DNA of 33,209 bases from Planctomycetia bacterium (GCA_005772855.1 SXIK01000035.1:1-33209); one strand, 5' to 3'. Shown: positions 16,701-24,294, counted from the stretch's first letter. The notes: generated by a model from the sequence alone, not told the origin. Numbers and translations are program-made.

Positions 16701-18981
16701 TTGCCACGCTCGCCACCCCCGCGGCGCTCGTCACCACGGCACGCTCAACCTCTCCCGCGAAGAGGGCACCGCCCTTGACAACGCGGAAACGGACGGGCTC
16801 GCCAACCATCGGAGTGCCAAAATCGTCGATGAGGCGGACCTCCAGGGGCGTTGGCAGGTCCGCTCCCGCTGTTCCGGTGAAGGAACGCACACGGTGGGCC
16901 ACGAGAACGCGGCCGGTCCCCGGGTTCACGGGCAGCACAAAAGCGACGGGCGAGTTTGCCTGTGCGAGGCCGCTCACCTCCACCACCGAGAACCCGGCCC
17001 CACCGCCCGGCCTGAAGGACACGGCCGCACGGCCGTCAACGCCCGTGAGCCTCGATCTTGAGCGCAGGCCATCTACCAAACCATCTCCCAGCGTGACGCG
17101 AAACTCAAGGACCACGCTCCTCTGAGGCAGGTTGGCAGCATCGCGAGCCATGGCGATGAGCTGAACCGACGCCTCCTGGCCGGCCACAAGCGTCAGCCCG
17201 TCGCCCGAGTCAATGGCAAGGGAGGTGGCCGCCGCTCCTCCGCGAACCACCCTGTAATTGCGTGACGTGACGTTGCCCCTGGCGTCCTGAGCCACAAGCT
17301 GCACGGCATGCGAACCTGGCTCGAGCGGGAGATCCGCCAGGAACGTACCGTTTACAACGGTCGCCAAGACTCCGCCAATGGACAGCGTGATCTTGCCCTC
17401 AAGCTCTCGCGGCATGCCAAAGTCTCCGACCCGTCCCACGAAATGCGTGACACTTGACTCGGTGCGGTAACCCACGCTCGAGAGGAGCTGCCGCTCGGGC
17501 GGGTAGGTCAACTCGACGAGCGGTCCCTCGGTGTCGATGAAGAGCGGCGCCACAGCCTGCGCCCGCCGCGCAGCGGGCCCCGGGAGCGACGTCGTCGCCA
17601 CGAGCTCCTGCATGCCTGGGCCCAGGGTGAGGCTTGCACTCCAGGCGTCCCCGGTGACCTGGGCAACAACACCGTTAACAACGACGGGCGCCCCCGGCGG
17701 CTCGATCAAGCCTCCCACCGTCACAGGGGTGGAGGCGCCACTGCCCGCGAGCACGCCCAGCGGGTTCCGGATCGAGACCCTGGGCACGATCGAGTCGATC
17801 GTCACGGGGAGTGCCGCCTGTCCTCGATTCCCTACTGGATCGAAGGCCTCAGCCACGAGCGTGAGCGGACCGGGATCTAGCCGCAAGGTAACCTCGAACA
17901 GGCCTTTGTGGACCGAGGCCTGCGCTCCGTTCACGAAGACGTCGGCGGCAGGGTCATTCACCGTGCCCCGGACCTGCACCATGCTTGAAATGAGCGAGGC
18001 TCCCGAGGATGGCGAGGTGATCGCGATCGAGGGCGCGGTGACGTCGGGCAGTGTGGAAAATGGCGCGGCGACCTCGGGTAAGGGCTTCGCGTCGGGTCCG
18101 AAAGCCTGGGCGCTCCCGATCGCGGCTCGCAAGATGGTGACCGCCTTTTCACTCGAGCCGGCGGTGCCCGTTGCCTTCACAACGATGGTATTCAGACCGA
18201 GCGAAAGCGGCACCCTGCCCGTGAAGAAACCGCCCACGCTCGTGACTGGCAATCCTGCCGCACTCACTGAGGCCTGCGCGTCGGTGACGTGCCCGGACAC
18301 CGCGACCGTGTCCGACGTGACGACAGAGCCATTGGCGGGAGCGGTTATGCGAATGAGCGGGGCGCCATTGGCGCCATCCAGCACGCGCACGAACGCCTCG
18401 CGGAACACGCCACGGTAACGAACTCTGACGCGCGATTGGCCAACGCCTCGGGCCGTGATCAGTCCATCCTCGTTAACCTCGACAATTGCGGGATTGTCGA
18501 CACTGTAGGTCGTCGAAGGCGATGTGCGCACGTCCTCCCGCAACCCCGAAGAGTCCACCGCGACAACCTCGAGCACCACCGTATTCCCGCTTCGGTGGAA
18601 GAAAACCTCGAGAGGCTGCACGAGCAATTGGGCAGGGGGGTCGCGCCCGTTGGCGCAGCCCAGGAGATCGTTCGTGGGATCGACATCCTCACGCTCGAAC
18701 GGGGGTCTAGGCTCCGAACCGCCAAGAAAGAGGTAACTCAGCGCGCTGATGGCGTCGGTGATTTGGAGAGCTCCATTGTCGTCCACGTCGCACGCGTCGA
18801 TGCAAATCGGTTTCTGGCCGCCAAGGAAGAGGTAGCCGAGGAGCTTGACCGGATCTGTAATGTTGAAGCGGCCACTTTCATCGCAGTCCCCTCGACGGAA
18901 AACGCCCTGGCCCAGAGCCATCGAGCGTGTGCCAAGTGCAAGGAGGAGAACGCAAGTCAGCCACCTGGCCGAACGCTTCAC
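10792..18981 (-). CDS. YD-repeat / RHS protein with N-terminal dockerin-like and Ig-like domains
   Basis: From the GTG at 18981 this is 2729 residues. That start puts a clean signal peptide first (KRSARW then a Leu-rich core, cleavage near 'MALGQG'). An ATG at 19086 would add 35 residues before it, and neither start has a strong ribosome site. Domains in order: dockerin-like EF-hand pair with two 'YLFLGG' motifs (28-109), a Big_2-like domain (about 115-200), several Ig-like domains (about 205-560), an invasin/Big_1-like domain (about 585-700), a carboxypeptidase-regulatory-like domain (about 798-880), then from about 1070 a DUF6531-like entry and a long YD-repeat RHS shell. The RHS core ends at 'SGARHFDPAFGRFI' (about 2660), and only about 65 residues follow, too few for a usual toxin tip. 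Two calcium-loop-like insertions ('DLNGDGE' 1566-1572, 'DWNGDGT' 1631-1637) sit in the shell. It is the first gene of an operon with the 2068-residue protein. Confidence 0.9.
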   Translation of the reverse strand: MKRSARWLTCVLLLALGTRSMALGQGVFRRGDCDESGRFNITDPVKLLGYLFLGGQKPICIDACDVDDNGALQITDAISALSYLFLGGSEPRPPFEREDVDPTNDLLGCANGRDPPAQLLVQPLEVFFHRSGNTVVLEVVAVDSSGLREDVRTSPSTTYSVDNPAIVEVNEDGLITARGVGQSRVRVRYRGVFREAFVRVLDGANGAPLIRITAPANGSVVTSDTVAVSGHVTDAQASVSAAGLPVTSVGGFFTGRVPLSLGLNTIVVKATGTAGSSEKAVTILRAAIGSAQAFGPDAKPLPEVAAPFSTLPDVTAPSIAITSPSSGASLISSMVQVRGTVNDPAADVFVNGAQASVHKGLFEVTLRLDPGPLTLVAEAFDPVGNRGQAALPVTIDSIVPRVSIRNPLGVLAGSGASTPVTVGGLIEPPGAPVVVNGVVAQVTGDAWSASLTLGPGMQELVATTSLPGPAARRAQAVAPLFIDTEGPLVELTYPPERQLLSSVGYRTESSVTHFVGRVGDFGMPRELEGKITLSIGGVLATVVNGTFLADLPLEPGSHAVQLVAQDARGNVTSRNYRVVRGGAAATSLAIDSGDGLTLVAGQEASVQLIAMARDAANLPQRSVVLEFRVTLGDGLVDGLRSRSRLTGVDGRAAVSFRPGGGAGFSVVEVSGLAQANSPVAFVLPVNPGTGRVLVAHRVRSFTGTAGADLPTPLEVRLIDDFGTPMVGEPVRFRVVKGGALFAGEVERAVVTSAAGVASVATRLPPGVDSLSTIAASHSQSPEIMFEARGLAPGPAADTEVLGSVLNSRGQPMPGIDVQLRTSSGTLPGLTDSFGGYRIAGVPAGDLLLMPVAVGFRTHEVRSFAVSGRANHVDAIRMAPATDPSGVKTRSQLLSETQGALMTLKGLPGLRLQIAPGSVTFPGGSKSGTLTLASLALSTLPAMFPDDLHADVPIAILPEGVRFDPPASLSVPRVRERAGCSVPMFVHSAAAGEYVESSLGVVGEEAGSITASGGRGLRTGGVVFLSRPGPLAGRTGTLSGRVIVQEPGFQEVPQRAESVSLGFNVLAHSGELLVEETDLELPLPGRGLPYAFRRRYESRHNFKGSLGWNWEHEYEDRRLHPSLNGGSIVRANGKGSFDEFLLDSVDGQFVSPVGVFARLFVDAQGFYIEREPDGTIYRYHPLDGTPRGGRLESITDRSQNHLFLVRGADGLISQAIDPLGRGVDYEHDSEGRIMLIRDASGREVVFEYSSAGDLVAARSPVVVSTPTDNAFPAGRRREYVYSTGNADDRLNHNLLEIIDPREVAATRLPRIHVVYGMDPTQPSFDRVVRQDWGGTNASGVPAGGTVGFEYAIWRTAPDSYRSGSDLESFLLSAAGTTRFTDQEGRVRDVVWSGAGLPISLRVRTVPQGRPRDPANLHPPPGTLPPFYETRWTWTREGCLASRTEPRGDRKVYTRDEGSPLRYAQASLIRVEHHPAPTVAGPGKPAVTSYLRDPLFGVVVEEVSPRGNDPEFMPPTGGAGGPGRYRRRWTLDYQEGSTLAALASEAAVDADDLAEALARSGITLALGDLNGDGETSQRSGNVIREALPPAIPPGGGPAVEYVISYQYNRLGQLILTRDGAGRTTRLEYHPETDWNGDGTPETGPGRDTLTGGLLARRIADQGSAGAPREVVVEQLTYDASGYLASRRDANGNDEFHVYNPLGELMERRLAPPLKYRSQWIYDADGNVTRTRIENYTSTDGGGHFLVTANQFLDTDTEFDLLGRPVTVTREVSGGEVGPERSIITRYRYSPTGLLARVIQPVIGTDETWLRDERGLVIEHRTAVETPQEAVVRSFHDEGGNLLRIEGDLAEGAKEHRYDGFGREIGVIDAAGGMRVLDRDIEGNITVESFLGSAGGPTPVDGSGHGNVLLSRACHAHDEQGRSIESVHFRFAPGAGPGASATALRERRFFDAGGLLVRRIDLEGNEWKREYDSAGRLAHELDPFGGSRSYLRDANGNAVREVRESLTLDPVDPGVGDDPDYGTLGRYREVETILRTFDPLNRLTMLVDSGGGVWRARYDAMSRVLLVADAKGISVGEDEPEFASLRPYMTERQRTNLNGFGNRTRYVYDNLGRLVESQSELRTDGEGSQLIDITSPYNRDGIITEKFEWDDLSRLIAWVDDNEHRTSVELDAWGRVTRKIWPEGVVETRRRTADGRGVEITDANGSVVSQEFDVLGRLIQRLLLRGAGVEGTTVQRFEYDGLSRLTLAFDNNSPEDPLDDAVTILRRDSLGDTQEESQDGFTFTIGRDLAARQVSIQYPDGSVFATPRDRTGRVTALSDSTGTYATYRHFGTGRLLEKRLANGVTLSFLREVDGVQRNVAFDVFGQPIEHVYRNAAGEAFHGFEYGRDRNGFKLYEKPIHRADELGEVWRYDSIYRLQRFLPNVFEPRVPPIDPLEKIVFYTDGSHSWRLLEINFSVRKLQVDSRNSYIRSDEDVLTYDARGSLKTKGQFSYAYDALGRLVRIVRGASTVAVHGYDAFGAEDPENYSLKGRRLLKDVKIPARDQPPGLIRFTYVGNRVAEERDSQSQLLRQYLYVDDRSPEVLRLRGASAPARSFSFLQDAARSPTALLDDSAVVLESYRYDPFGLPRVLNSFGSLINFSNLGVSMGFGGNYHDFESSLHSSGARHFDPAFGRFIADAGALVPASPLELNGYQFPGLDGLPGEVTGDSSGARRADYLNPFKVTVHGRGGEAR

Positions 18982-19140
18982 TTCGGCTTTCGTGCCAAGA
19001 TTTGGGAGCAAGCTTGAATTCCCATGTGGGGCCAAGTGGCACGCAACGAAAGTGGGGGAACATTCGTCAGCGCCGAAGTCACTCATTTCAACCCATTGAC
19101 TGGTGGGAGTTTTGGTTTCTCCCCGGACCCAGCGCGGCCG

Positions 19141-19149
19141 ATTTTACCA
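19141..19149 (-). promoter_or_regulatory. Candidate extended -10 promoter for the RHS operon
   Basis: On the minus strand the sequence reads TGGTAAAAT: a TAAAAT box at 19146-19141 with the TGn extension just upstream. No good -35 lies at the usual distance, which an extended -10 can tolerate. It would give a leader of about 50 nt to the ATG at 19086 or about 150 nt to the preferred GTG at 18981. The prediction comes from motif matching only. Confidence 0.3.
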
Positions 19150-19366
19150 CAAACCAGGTGCAGGCCAGCGAAAAGCTGGAACACAGGCCACTATGAGGCA
19201 ATTTTCACGCCGGCACGATCGGAAGACGCAGAAAATCCCCAGCAGTTCGGCTCAAGTCCACAACTGCGTGGAGCCCTGCGATCACGAAGAGTCCGGCTTG
19301 AGACCTGCCATCGGAGTCGCCGGCCTCACTGTTTGACGCAAGCTCCTGCCTCAGAATCCTTTAGGA

Positions 19367-19402
19367 TTGTGAACTTCATTGAGAATTCATAAAATGCTCA
19401 CA
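19367..19402 (+). promoter_or_regulatory. Candidate promoter with 11-bp-spaced direct repeats before the two-component genes
   Basis: TTGTGA (19367-19372) and TAAAAT (19390-19395) are 17 bp apart, a good sigma-70-type spacing, with transcription expected to begin near 19402. Inside it TTCATT (19375), TTCATA (19386) and CTCACA (19397) recur at exactly 11-bp intervals. That is the helical spacing bound by tandem OmpR/PhoB-family dimers, and the TCAT core resembles half of a Pho box. Because the repeats overlap the -10 rather than replace the -35, autorepression fits better than activation. The match is partial and unproved. Confidence 0.35.
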
Positions 19403-19424
19403 ATGGAGGTTTAGGAATTAAGAA

Positions 19425-20111
19425 ATGGCGAAAGAGACGATCCTTGTCATTGAAGATGAACGAGACATCATTGAGATCATTGAATATAACTTTGCGCGAG
19501 AAGGGTTCACGGTCCTCAGCGCAACCAACGGCGAGAAGGGGCTGGAAATCGCCCGCGCCAAGAGACCCTCGGTTGTGGTGCTGGACCTCATGCTCCCTGG
19601 CCTCGATGGAATCGAGGTGGCGAAGCGACTGAGACAGGACCCGGCAACGCGAGAAATCGCGATCGTGATGCTGACGGCAAAATCCGAGGAAAGCGATGTC
19701 ATCCTGGGGCTCGGCGTGGGAGCCGATGACTACGTCACGAAGCCGTTCAAAATGAAGGAGCTTCTGGCCCGCGTGAAGGCCGTACTGCGCCGGGGTCCGC
19801 TCCACGACGAGGGCCCAACAGGGAAGCGTCTCGAACTCGATGGACTTGTCATCGACAAGGCCAAGTATCAGGTATTTGTTGGCGGCAAGGAGATCCCTTT
19901 AACGCTCACGGAGTTCAAAATTCTTGCCTTGCTCGCGGGAGCGCCTGGCCGGGTGTACACCAGGGAGCTTCTGCTCCAGAAAATTCAAGGCGAAACCTTC
20001 GTCGATGAGCGAAATATCGACGTCCACATCCGGTCCATTCGAAAGAAACTCGGCGAGGAGAACGAATACATCGTAACGGTCCGTGGAGTCGGCTACAGAT
20101 TCAAAGAGTGA
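19425..20111 (+). CDS. PhoB/OmpR-family response regulator
   Basis: This 228-residue DNA-binding response regulator has an N-terminal receiver domain (1-120) with the acidic pair E10/D11, phospho-acceptor D54 ('VVVLDLMLPG'), T84 and K106 ('TKPF'). Its C-terminal winged-helix trans_reg_C domain (about 130-228) contains 'LTLTEFKILALL' and ends in 'VRGVGYRFKE'. This is the PhoB pattern and length. AGGA at 19413-19416 precedes the ATG, with a further GGAGG just upstream. The histidine kinase gene overlaps its 3' end, so the two form a cognate pair. A phosphate role is the usual one for this family. No pst or phoU genes are nearby, so the signal is left open and no symbol is given. It may regulate its own promoter through the 11-bp repeats upstream. 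Confidence 0.93.
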   Translation: MAKETILVIEDERDIIEIIEYNFAREGFTVLSATNGEKGLEIARAKRPSVVVLDLMLPGLDGIEVAKRLRQDPATREIAIVMLTAKSEESDVILGLGVGADDYVTKPFKMKELLARVKAVLRRGPLHDEGPTGKRLELDGLVIDKAKYQVFVGGKEIPLTLTEFKILALLAGAPGRVYTRELLLQKIQGETFVDERNIDVHIRSIRKKLGEENEYIVTVRGVGYRFKE

Positions 20112-21498
20112 TTCAATCCAGATCCCGACGCCTCCGCGGCGCCCCACGGAAAGCAAGAAGCAGCCAGGATTTGCTCTGTGGCGTTCGAGCTTCCTTTGGC
20201 GCTCCCACATCCTCACGGGTTCGCTGGTCGCCATCGCAGTCCTGCTGGGCGGCTGGGAGGGCTTCTTGACGGCCGGATTGCTGGGTGGAGTCCTTGTCTA
20301 CTGGAACATCCGCAATGTCATGTCACCCATCTCGACCATCGCCAACGCTGCAGAAGCCATGGCAAGGGGCTCCTACGATCATCAGATTGCTGCCTCGGAG
20401 TTCGATGAAGGAGCCATCTCGGCCCTGGGACAGGCCTTGAACTTGATGTCCGGGGAGCTTGCGCAGCGGCTCAACGCGATCGCGCTGGACCGAATGCGCC
20501 TCGAGACCGTGCTTGCCGCGACGCTCGAAGGAGTGATCGCGCTCGACCGTGAGGGCCGGGTAACGCTCATGAATCAGGCGGCCCATCGTCTCCTGGGCAT
20601 CTCGCCAGGATCGTCCATCGGGCGCCCCTTGAGCGAGACTTGCCGCAACTTGAGCCTCGGCGAGCTCGCCCGGGAATCGATGCAAGAGAATCAGCTTCGC
20701 ACCCTGGAGGTCACGGAGGTGGGCAAGACGCTCGAGGTCTATGCGACACCGCTCGGATCGTCCACGGGGGTTGTGCTCGTGGTGCACGACGTCACCGAAG
20801 TCCGCCGGCTCGAATCAGTCCGGCGCGACTTCGTGGCCAACGTCTCGCACGAGCTGAAGACGCCTCTCACCGCGATCCGGGCTTACCTCGAAACTCTGCT
20901 CGACGACGACGAATTCAACAACCCCGAGAAACACGTCCGTTTCTTGAAAAAAATCGAGCTGCACGCAAACCGCCTCACTGCGCTCATCACCGACCTCCTG
21001 AGCCTGTCTCGGATCGAGTCCGGCGACGCCTATAGCCAGCGCCAGAGGGTCAACTTGTCGGACATGGTGCTGGCTTCCCACCAGAGGCTCGCCCCCAACG
21101 CCGAACAGAAGGGACTCCGGGTTGAGATCCAACTTCCCTCGGAGTCCATGTACGTCCTGGGCGACGTGGAGGCCTTTCACCAGATCTTCGACAACTTGAT
21201 CGACAACGCCATCAAGTACACCGAGCCTGGGGGGCACGTGGAGATATCCGTGGCGCGAATCAACGGCCACATCCGCGCCTGCGTGGTGGACACTGGAGTC
21301 GGCATACCCGGGGAGGATCTGCCGCGAATTTTCGAGCGGTTTTACCGCGTCGACAAGGCTCGTTCGCGGGAGCTCGGCGGCACCGGGCTCGGACTCTCCA
21401 TCGTGAAGCATCTCGTGCAGTCTCTTGATGGCGAAATTCAGGTCGAGAGCGAGGTCGGGAAGGGATCACGCTTCAGCGTGACGTTTCAGGCAGCTTGA
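20083..21498 (+). CDS. PhoR-like sensor histidine kinase (HAMP-PAS-HisKA-HATPase)
   Basis: The 471-residue sensor kinase is paired with the preceding regulator. Two hydrophobic helices near residues 42-75 are separated by only a short turn ('GGWEG'), so there is almost no external sensor domain. Then come a HAMP-like linker (about 75-125), a PAS domain (about 130-235), a HisKA domain with phospho-acceptor H256 ('NVSHELKTPLTAIRAYL'), and a HATPase_c domain. The latter has the N box 'DNLIDNAIKY' (370-379), the G1 box 'DTGVGIP' (403-409) and the later 'GTGLGLS'. The start is a GTG lying 29 nt inside the regulator gene. No better in-frame start is seen, so the N-terminus is uncertain. Overlap implies co-transcription and coupling. 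The PAS domain or the membrane itself probably carries the input. Confidence 0.92.
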   Translation: MESATDSKSDSIQIPTPPRRPTESKKQPGFALWRSSFLWRSHILTGSLVAIAVLLGGWEGFLTAGLLGGVLVYWNIRNVMSPISTIANAAEAMARGSYDHQIAASEFDEGAISALGQALNLMSGELAQRLNAIALDRMRLETVLAATLEGVIALDREGRVTLMNQAAHRLLGISPGSSIGRPLSETCRNLSLGELARESMQENQLRTLEVTEVGKTLEVYATPLGSSTGVVLVVHDVTEVRRLESVRRDFVANVSHELKTPLTAIRAYLETLLDDDEFNNPEKHVRFLKKIELHANRLTALITDLLSLSRIESGDAYSQRQRVNLSDMVLASHQRLAPNAEQKGLRVEIQLPSESMYVLGDVEAFHQIFDNLIDNAIKYTEPGGHVEISVARINGHIRACVVDTGVGIPGEDLPRIFERFYRVDKARSRELGGTGLGLSIVKHLVQSLDGEIQVESEVGKGSRFSVTFQAA

Positions 21499-21722
21499 CT
21501 CCCCGGCGATCTGCTCCTGGCCTCTCTCCGTGACTTTCGCGTTGAAATCAGCGACCCTGTCGGCTATAGCCCAGGTGCACGTTTGGCCAGTGAGCCTTTG
21601 AAAGGAGGCTCCAACGCAGGGGAGTGCGTCGGCCCCCTCCGAGACGAGTCGTTGAAGGCTCGTTCCAAGTCGGAGGTTGCGTGGTTCGAGTAAAAGTGGA
21701 CTCAAGAGGTGGAGACAGCCCT

Positions 21723-24284
21723 ATGGCCGCGACGAGCGGGGACCGCCCCCAACGCTCGAGCGGGCGACCCGAGGCCTTGAGCCTCGGCATCCCCGGGATC
21801 AAGGTGAAGAGCCCCATTGGCTCCGGCATACGGGGCACGGTCTACTCCGTCACCGACGGTCGTTGCACGCTGGCTCTCAAGGTCCTGCGCCGGGGGATCC
21901 ACGTGGATCGAGAGGCCCTCTCACGCCTGAGCAAGGCAGCGCCCAACCGCATCCGCCATCCCAACCTGGCGCCGATCGAGCTCATGGGCGAGCTTCAGGA
22001 TGGCTCTCTTTACTACGCCACCCCATTTCTTCGTGGTGATTCCCTCGACCGACTACTCCACGACCTCCAGCCTGGTGCCGCTCCACGGCCGTCGCTCAGC
22101 GTCTTCGCTCCAGACGTGGATGGAGCACCGCACCCTCAGCTCCCGACGCGCGGCGCCGAGCTTTTCGCCGAGGCGCTCGAGGGCCTCACCATCGTCCACA
22201 CCGCCGGAATCGTGCACCGGCGGCTGAGCCCGCGAAACCTCCATCTCACCCCTCGGGGCCGGTTGATGATCACCGACTTCGGCGGAGATGCCACGACAGA
22301 AGCTGGCGATGATTTGGTGTACCGTGCGCCCGAACAGCTCGTCCCCTACCCCGAAAGCGTGGGCCCACCGGCCGACGTCTACGCGATGGGCGTGATCCTC
22401 TATGAGGCACTCACAGGGAAGAGGCCCTTCACAGCAGAGAATCCAAGAGAACTGAAGGAATCAATTCGGGAAGGCCGGTTCGATCCGCCGGGCGCTCATG
22501 CGCCGAATCTGCCGCACAACCTCGAGGCCTGCGTCTTGAAGGCAATGGCGTTCGAACCCGCCGACCGTTACCGCGACGCCGAGGCGTTCGCGGCCGACCT
22601 CCGCAGGTTCCTACACGGCGAGGAGCCCATCGCTGCTCGCCGCGAAGAGAAGCCTCAACCCACCGGGGGCCACTTGAGGGCCGCCCGGGGCGACTGGCTT
22701 CGAGTCGCTGCCGCTGCGGTGATTCTTGGCGCCTTCGTCGCCTGGCTATGGCCCCGGGGAGATACCCCGGATGCCCGTGCGGTATCGCTCAACCTTGGCA
22801 TCGCGAGCAAGGAGCCGGACGCTGCGCCGGAAGCCAAGCCAGATCGGCTGGTCCCGCAGGCACAGATTCTCCACTCCCGGGGCCCGACAGAAGCCGTGAC
22901 TGCGCCGCCGACAGTCCTCAGTACCAGCTTGCTGAGCGATCCTACAGCGCAGGAGCTCACAGGCGGCAATGAGTACGCGAAGTACGCAGCCCTCACCCGC
23001 CTGCGCCTCGAGGTTGAAAAAGGCACGCGCCCCAGGTCCGATGCCCTGCTCGCTGCCTGGGCCATCCAGGCGAGAGAGCCAACGCTGCGGCGGCACGCGA
23101 TCGAGACTCTTGGATACTCGGCCGATGGCGACTCCACCCTGCGTGTGCTTGCGATCGGAGAGGACCTGCCCCGGATCACGCTCGACGCGGAGGCCTTCTA
23201 TTCACTCCACGACTCCCTCCTCCGGATCGCCGATCCAATAGCCACGCGCACGATTTGCCTCTGGAGCCTCGAAGAGAGCGAGACAGTCGACCGGGGACCC
23301 ACTCCTCTCAGCATCCACCTCGACCCCAACCTCCGACTCGAGATCGGCGAGGGTTCGCCGCGAAATCTGACAATTCGCTGGATCCGAGCTCGCGCGTTGA
23401 TAGATCCGGAAAGTCTCATCGAGGCCGTGCCCCACCTGGCGGCCCGAGACGATGTCCTGGCCGAGTTGATCGCCGCATTGCGCAGCCTGGGTGGGCCCGG
23501 GGCCCGGGAAGCCTTGGCTCGAATCGTCCGGGAACATAGCTACTCGGCCGGTCACGCCGCTTTGAGCGCGCTCCGGGACCTCGGCGCTCACGCCGAGGTC
23601 CTCGACGTGGCCCAGGGCGAACTTCCCCGGGCACTCCGGGCAGAAGCAATTCGGATGCTGGGCGCTGAGCTCGGAGTTCTTGCTCTTGAAGAGCTGAGAA
23701 TCTTGGCGATCACGAGCCCGGAGGCGGAGCTGAGACGGATTGCCTTCGCGAGCCTATCCAAGCTCGACGACCCCGAAGCGCTCGCCGCCATTCCAGCCTT
23801 TATTCGCGACCCCGAGTTGCGCGAAGGCGCTCTCAAGTGGGCGGCTCGAATCTCGGGAGACGCATCGACACCCGTGATGATCGAGCTCCTGGGTGAAAAC
23901 GACTTCTCCGCCCAGAGCCTCGCGAAAGAACGGCTCAAGACCGCCGGACCTCGCGACCTGCTCGCACCCCTCGTTGACCGTCTGCTCGATTCGCGCCCAT
24001 TCACCCGGGAATGCGCCTTCGAGGTACTCCTGGCGCGCGGAGACCTTCCACGAATCTCCGAGGCTATCGCCCGTATCTTTGGGAGGCGGATCCAGCCCGC
24101 GCCCGAGGAAGCCCGAAAGGCGGTCGCGGCAATGCGCGGAGCGCTTGAAGCGGTCCATCCCCTGGCGGTTCGCCTGAGAAATGCCGCCAGGCAGGCGGTA
24201 TCCCGGGCCTCAAGCCTTCTGTGGGCCGAGAGCGGGCTCTCCTACTTGGCCCGAATGCTCTTGCAGCCTGCGCAGGATCGTTAA
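21723..24284 (+). CDS. Membrane Ser/Thr protein kinase-like protein, probable pseudokinase, with HEAT repeats
   Basis: An 853-residue protein with a Hanks-type kinase fold (about residues 20-290). The β3 lysine is K53 ('LALKVL') and the Mg-binding DFG is intact at 185-187. The catalytic loop, however, reads 'HRRLSPRN' (165-172): the HRD aspartate is Arg and the following Lys is Ser. Phosphotransfer is therefore doubtful and a pseudokinase scaffold is likely. One membrane helix (about 324-343) separates it from an external region with HEAT-like helical repeats (about 420-850). The ATG at 21723 is chosen because GAGGTGGAG (21706-21714) sits eight bases upstream. An in-frame GTG at 21624 would add 33 residues but has a poorly placed ribosome site. 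The 224 nt after the histidine kinase hold no other gene. lspA follows after ten bases, so the two are probably co-transcribed. Confidence 0.88.
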   Translation: MAATSGDRPQRSSGRPEALSLGIPGIKVKSPIGSGIRGTVYSVTDGRCTLALKVLRRGIHVDREALSRLSKAAPNRIRHPNLAPIELMGELQDGSLYYATPFLRGDSLDRLLHDLQPGAAPRPSLSVFAPDVDGAPHPQLPTRGAELFAEALEGLTIVHTAGIVHRRLSPRNLHLTPRGRLMITDFGGDATTEAGDDLVYRAPEQLVPYPESVGPPADVYAMGVILYEALTGKRPFTAENPRELKESIREGRFDPPGAHAPNLPHNLEACVLKAMAFEPADRYRDAEAFAADLRRFLHGEEPIAARREEKPQPTGGHLRAARGDWLRVAAAAVILGAFVAWLWPRGDTPDARAVSLNLGIASKEPDAAPEAKPDRLVPQAQILHSRGPTEAVTAPPTVLSTSLLSDPTAQELTGGNEYAKYAALTRLRLEVEKGTRPRSDALLAAWAIQAREPTLRRHAIETLGYSADGDSTLRVLAIGEDLPRITLDAEAFYSLHDSLLRIADPIATRTICLWSLEESETVDRGPTPLSIHLDPNLRLEIGEGSPRNLTIRWIRARALIDPESLIEAVPHLAARDDVLAELIAALRSLGGPGAREALARIVREHSYSAGHAALSALRDLGAHAEVLDVAQGELPRALRAEAIRMLGAELGVLALEELRILAITSPEAELRRIAFASLSKLDDPEALAAIPAFIRDPELREGALKWAARISGDASTPVMIELLGENDFSAQSLAKERLKTAGPRDLLAPLVDRLLDSRPFTRECAFEVLLARGDLPRISEAIARIFGRRIQPAPEEARKAVAAMRGALEAVHPLAVRLRNAARQAVSRASSLLWAESGLSYLARMLLQPAQDR

Positions 24285-24294
24285 GATATGCAGA

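Noticed and set aside
10792-18981. Polymorphic toxin/immunity locus
   Set aside because: The tail after the RHS core is too short for a usual toxin and no small immunity gene follows; the next gene is a 2068-residue secreted protein.
18982-19086. N-terminal extension of the RHS protein to ATG 19086
   Set aside because: It would put 35 polar residues before an evident signal peptide. GTG 18981 is preferred, although neither start has a good ribosome site.
19333-19367. TTGACG as -35 for the two-component operon
   Set aside because: The nearest -10-like hexamer (TAGGAT, 19362) is 23 bp away, too far; the TTGTGA/TAAAAT pair has correct 17-bp spacing.
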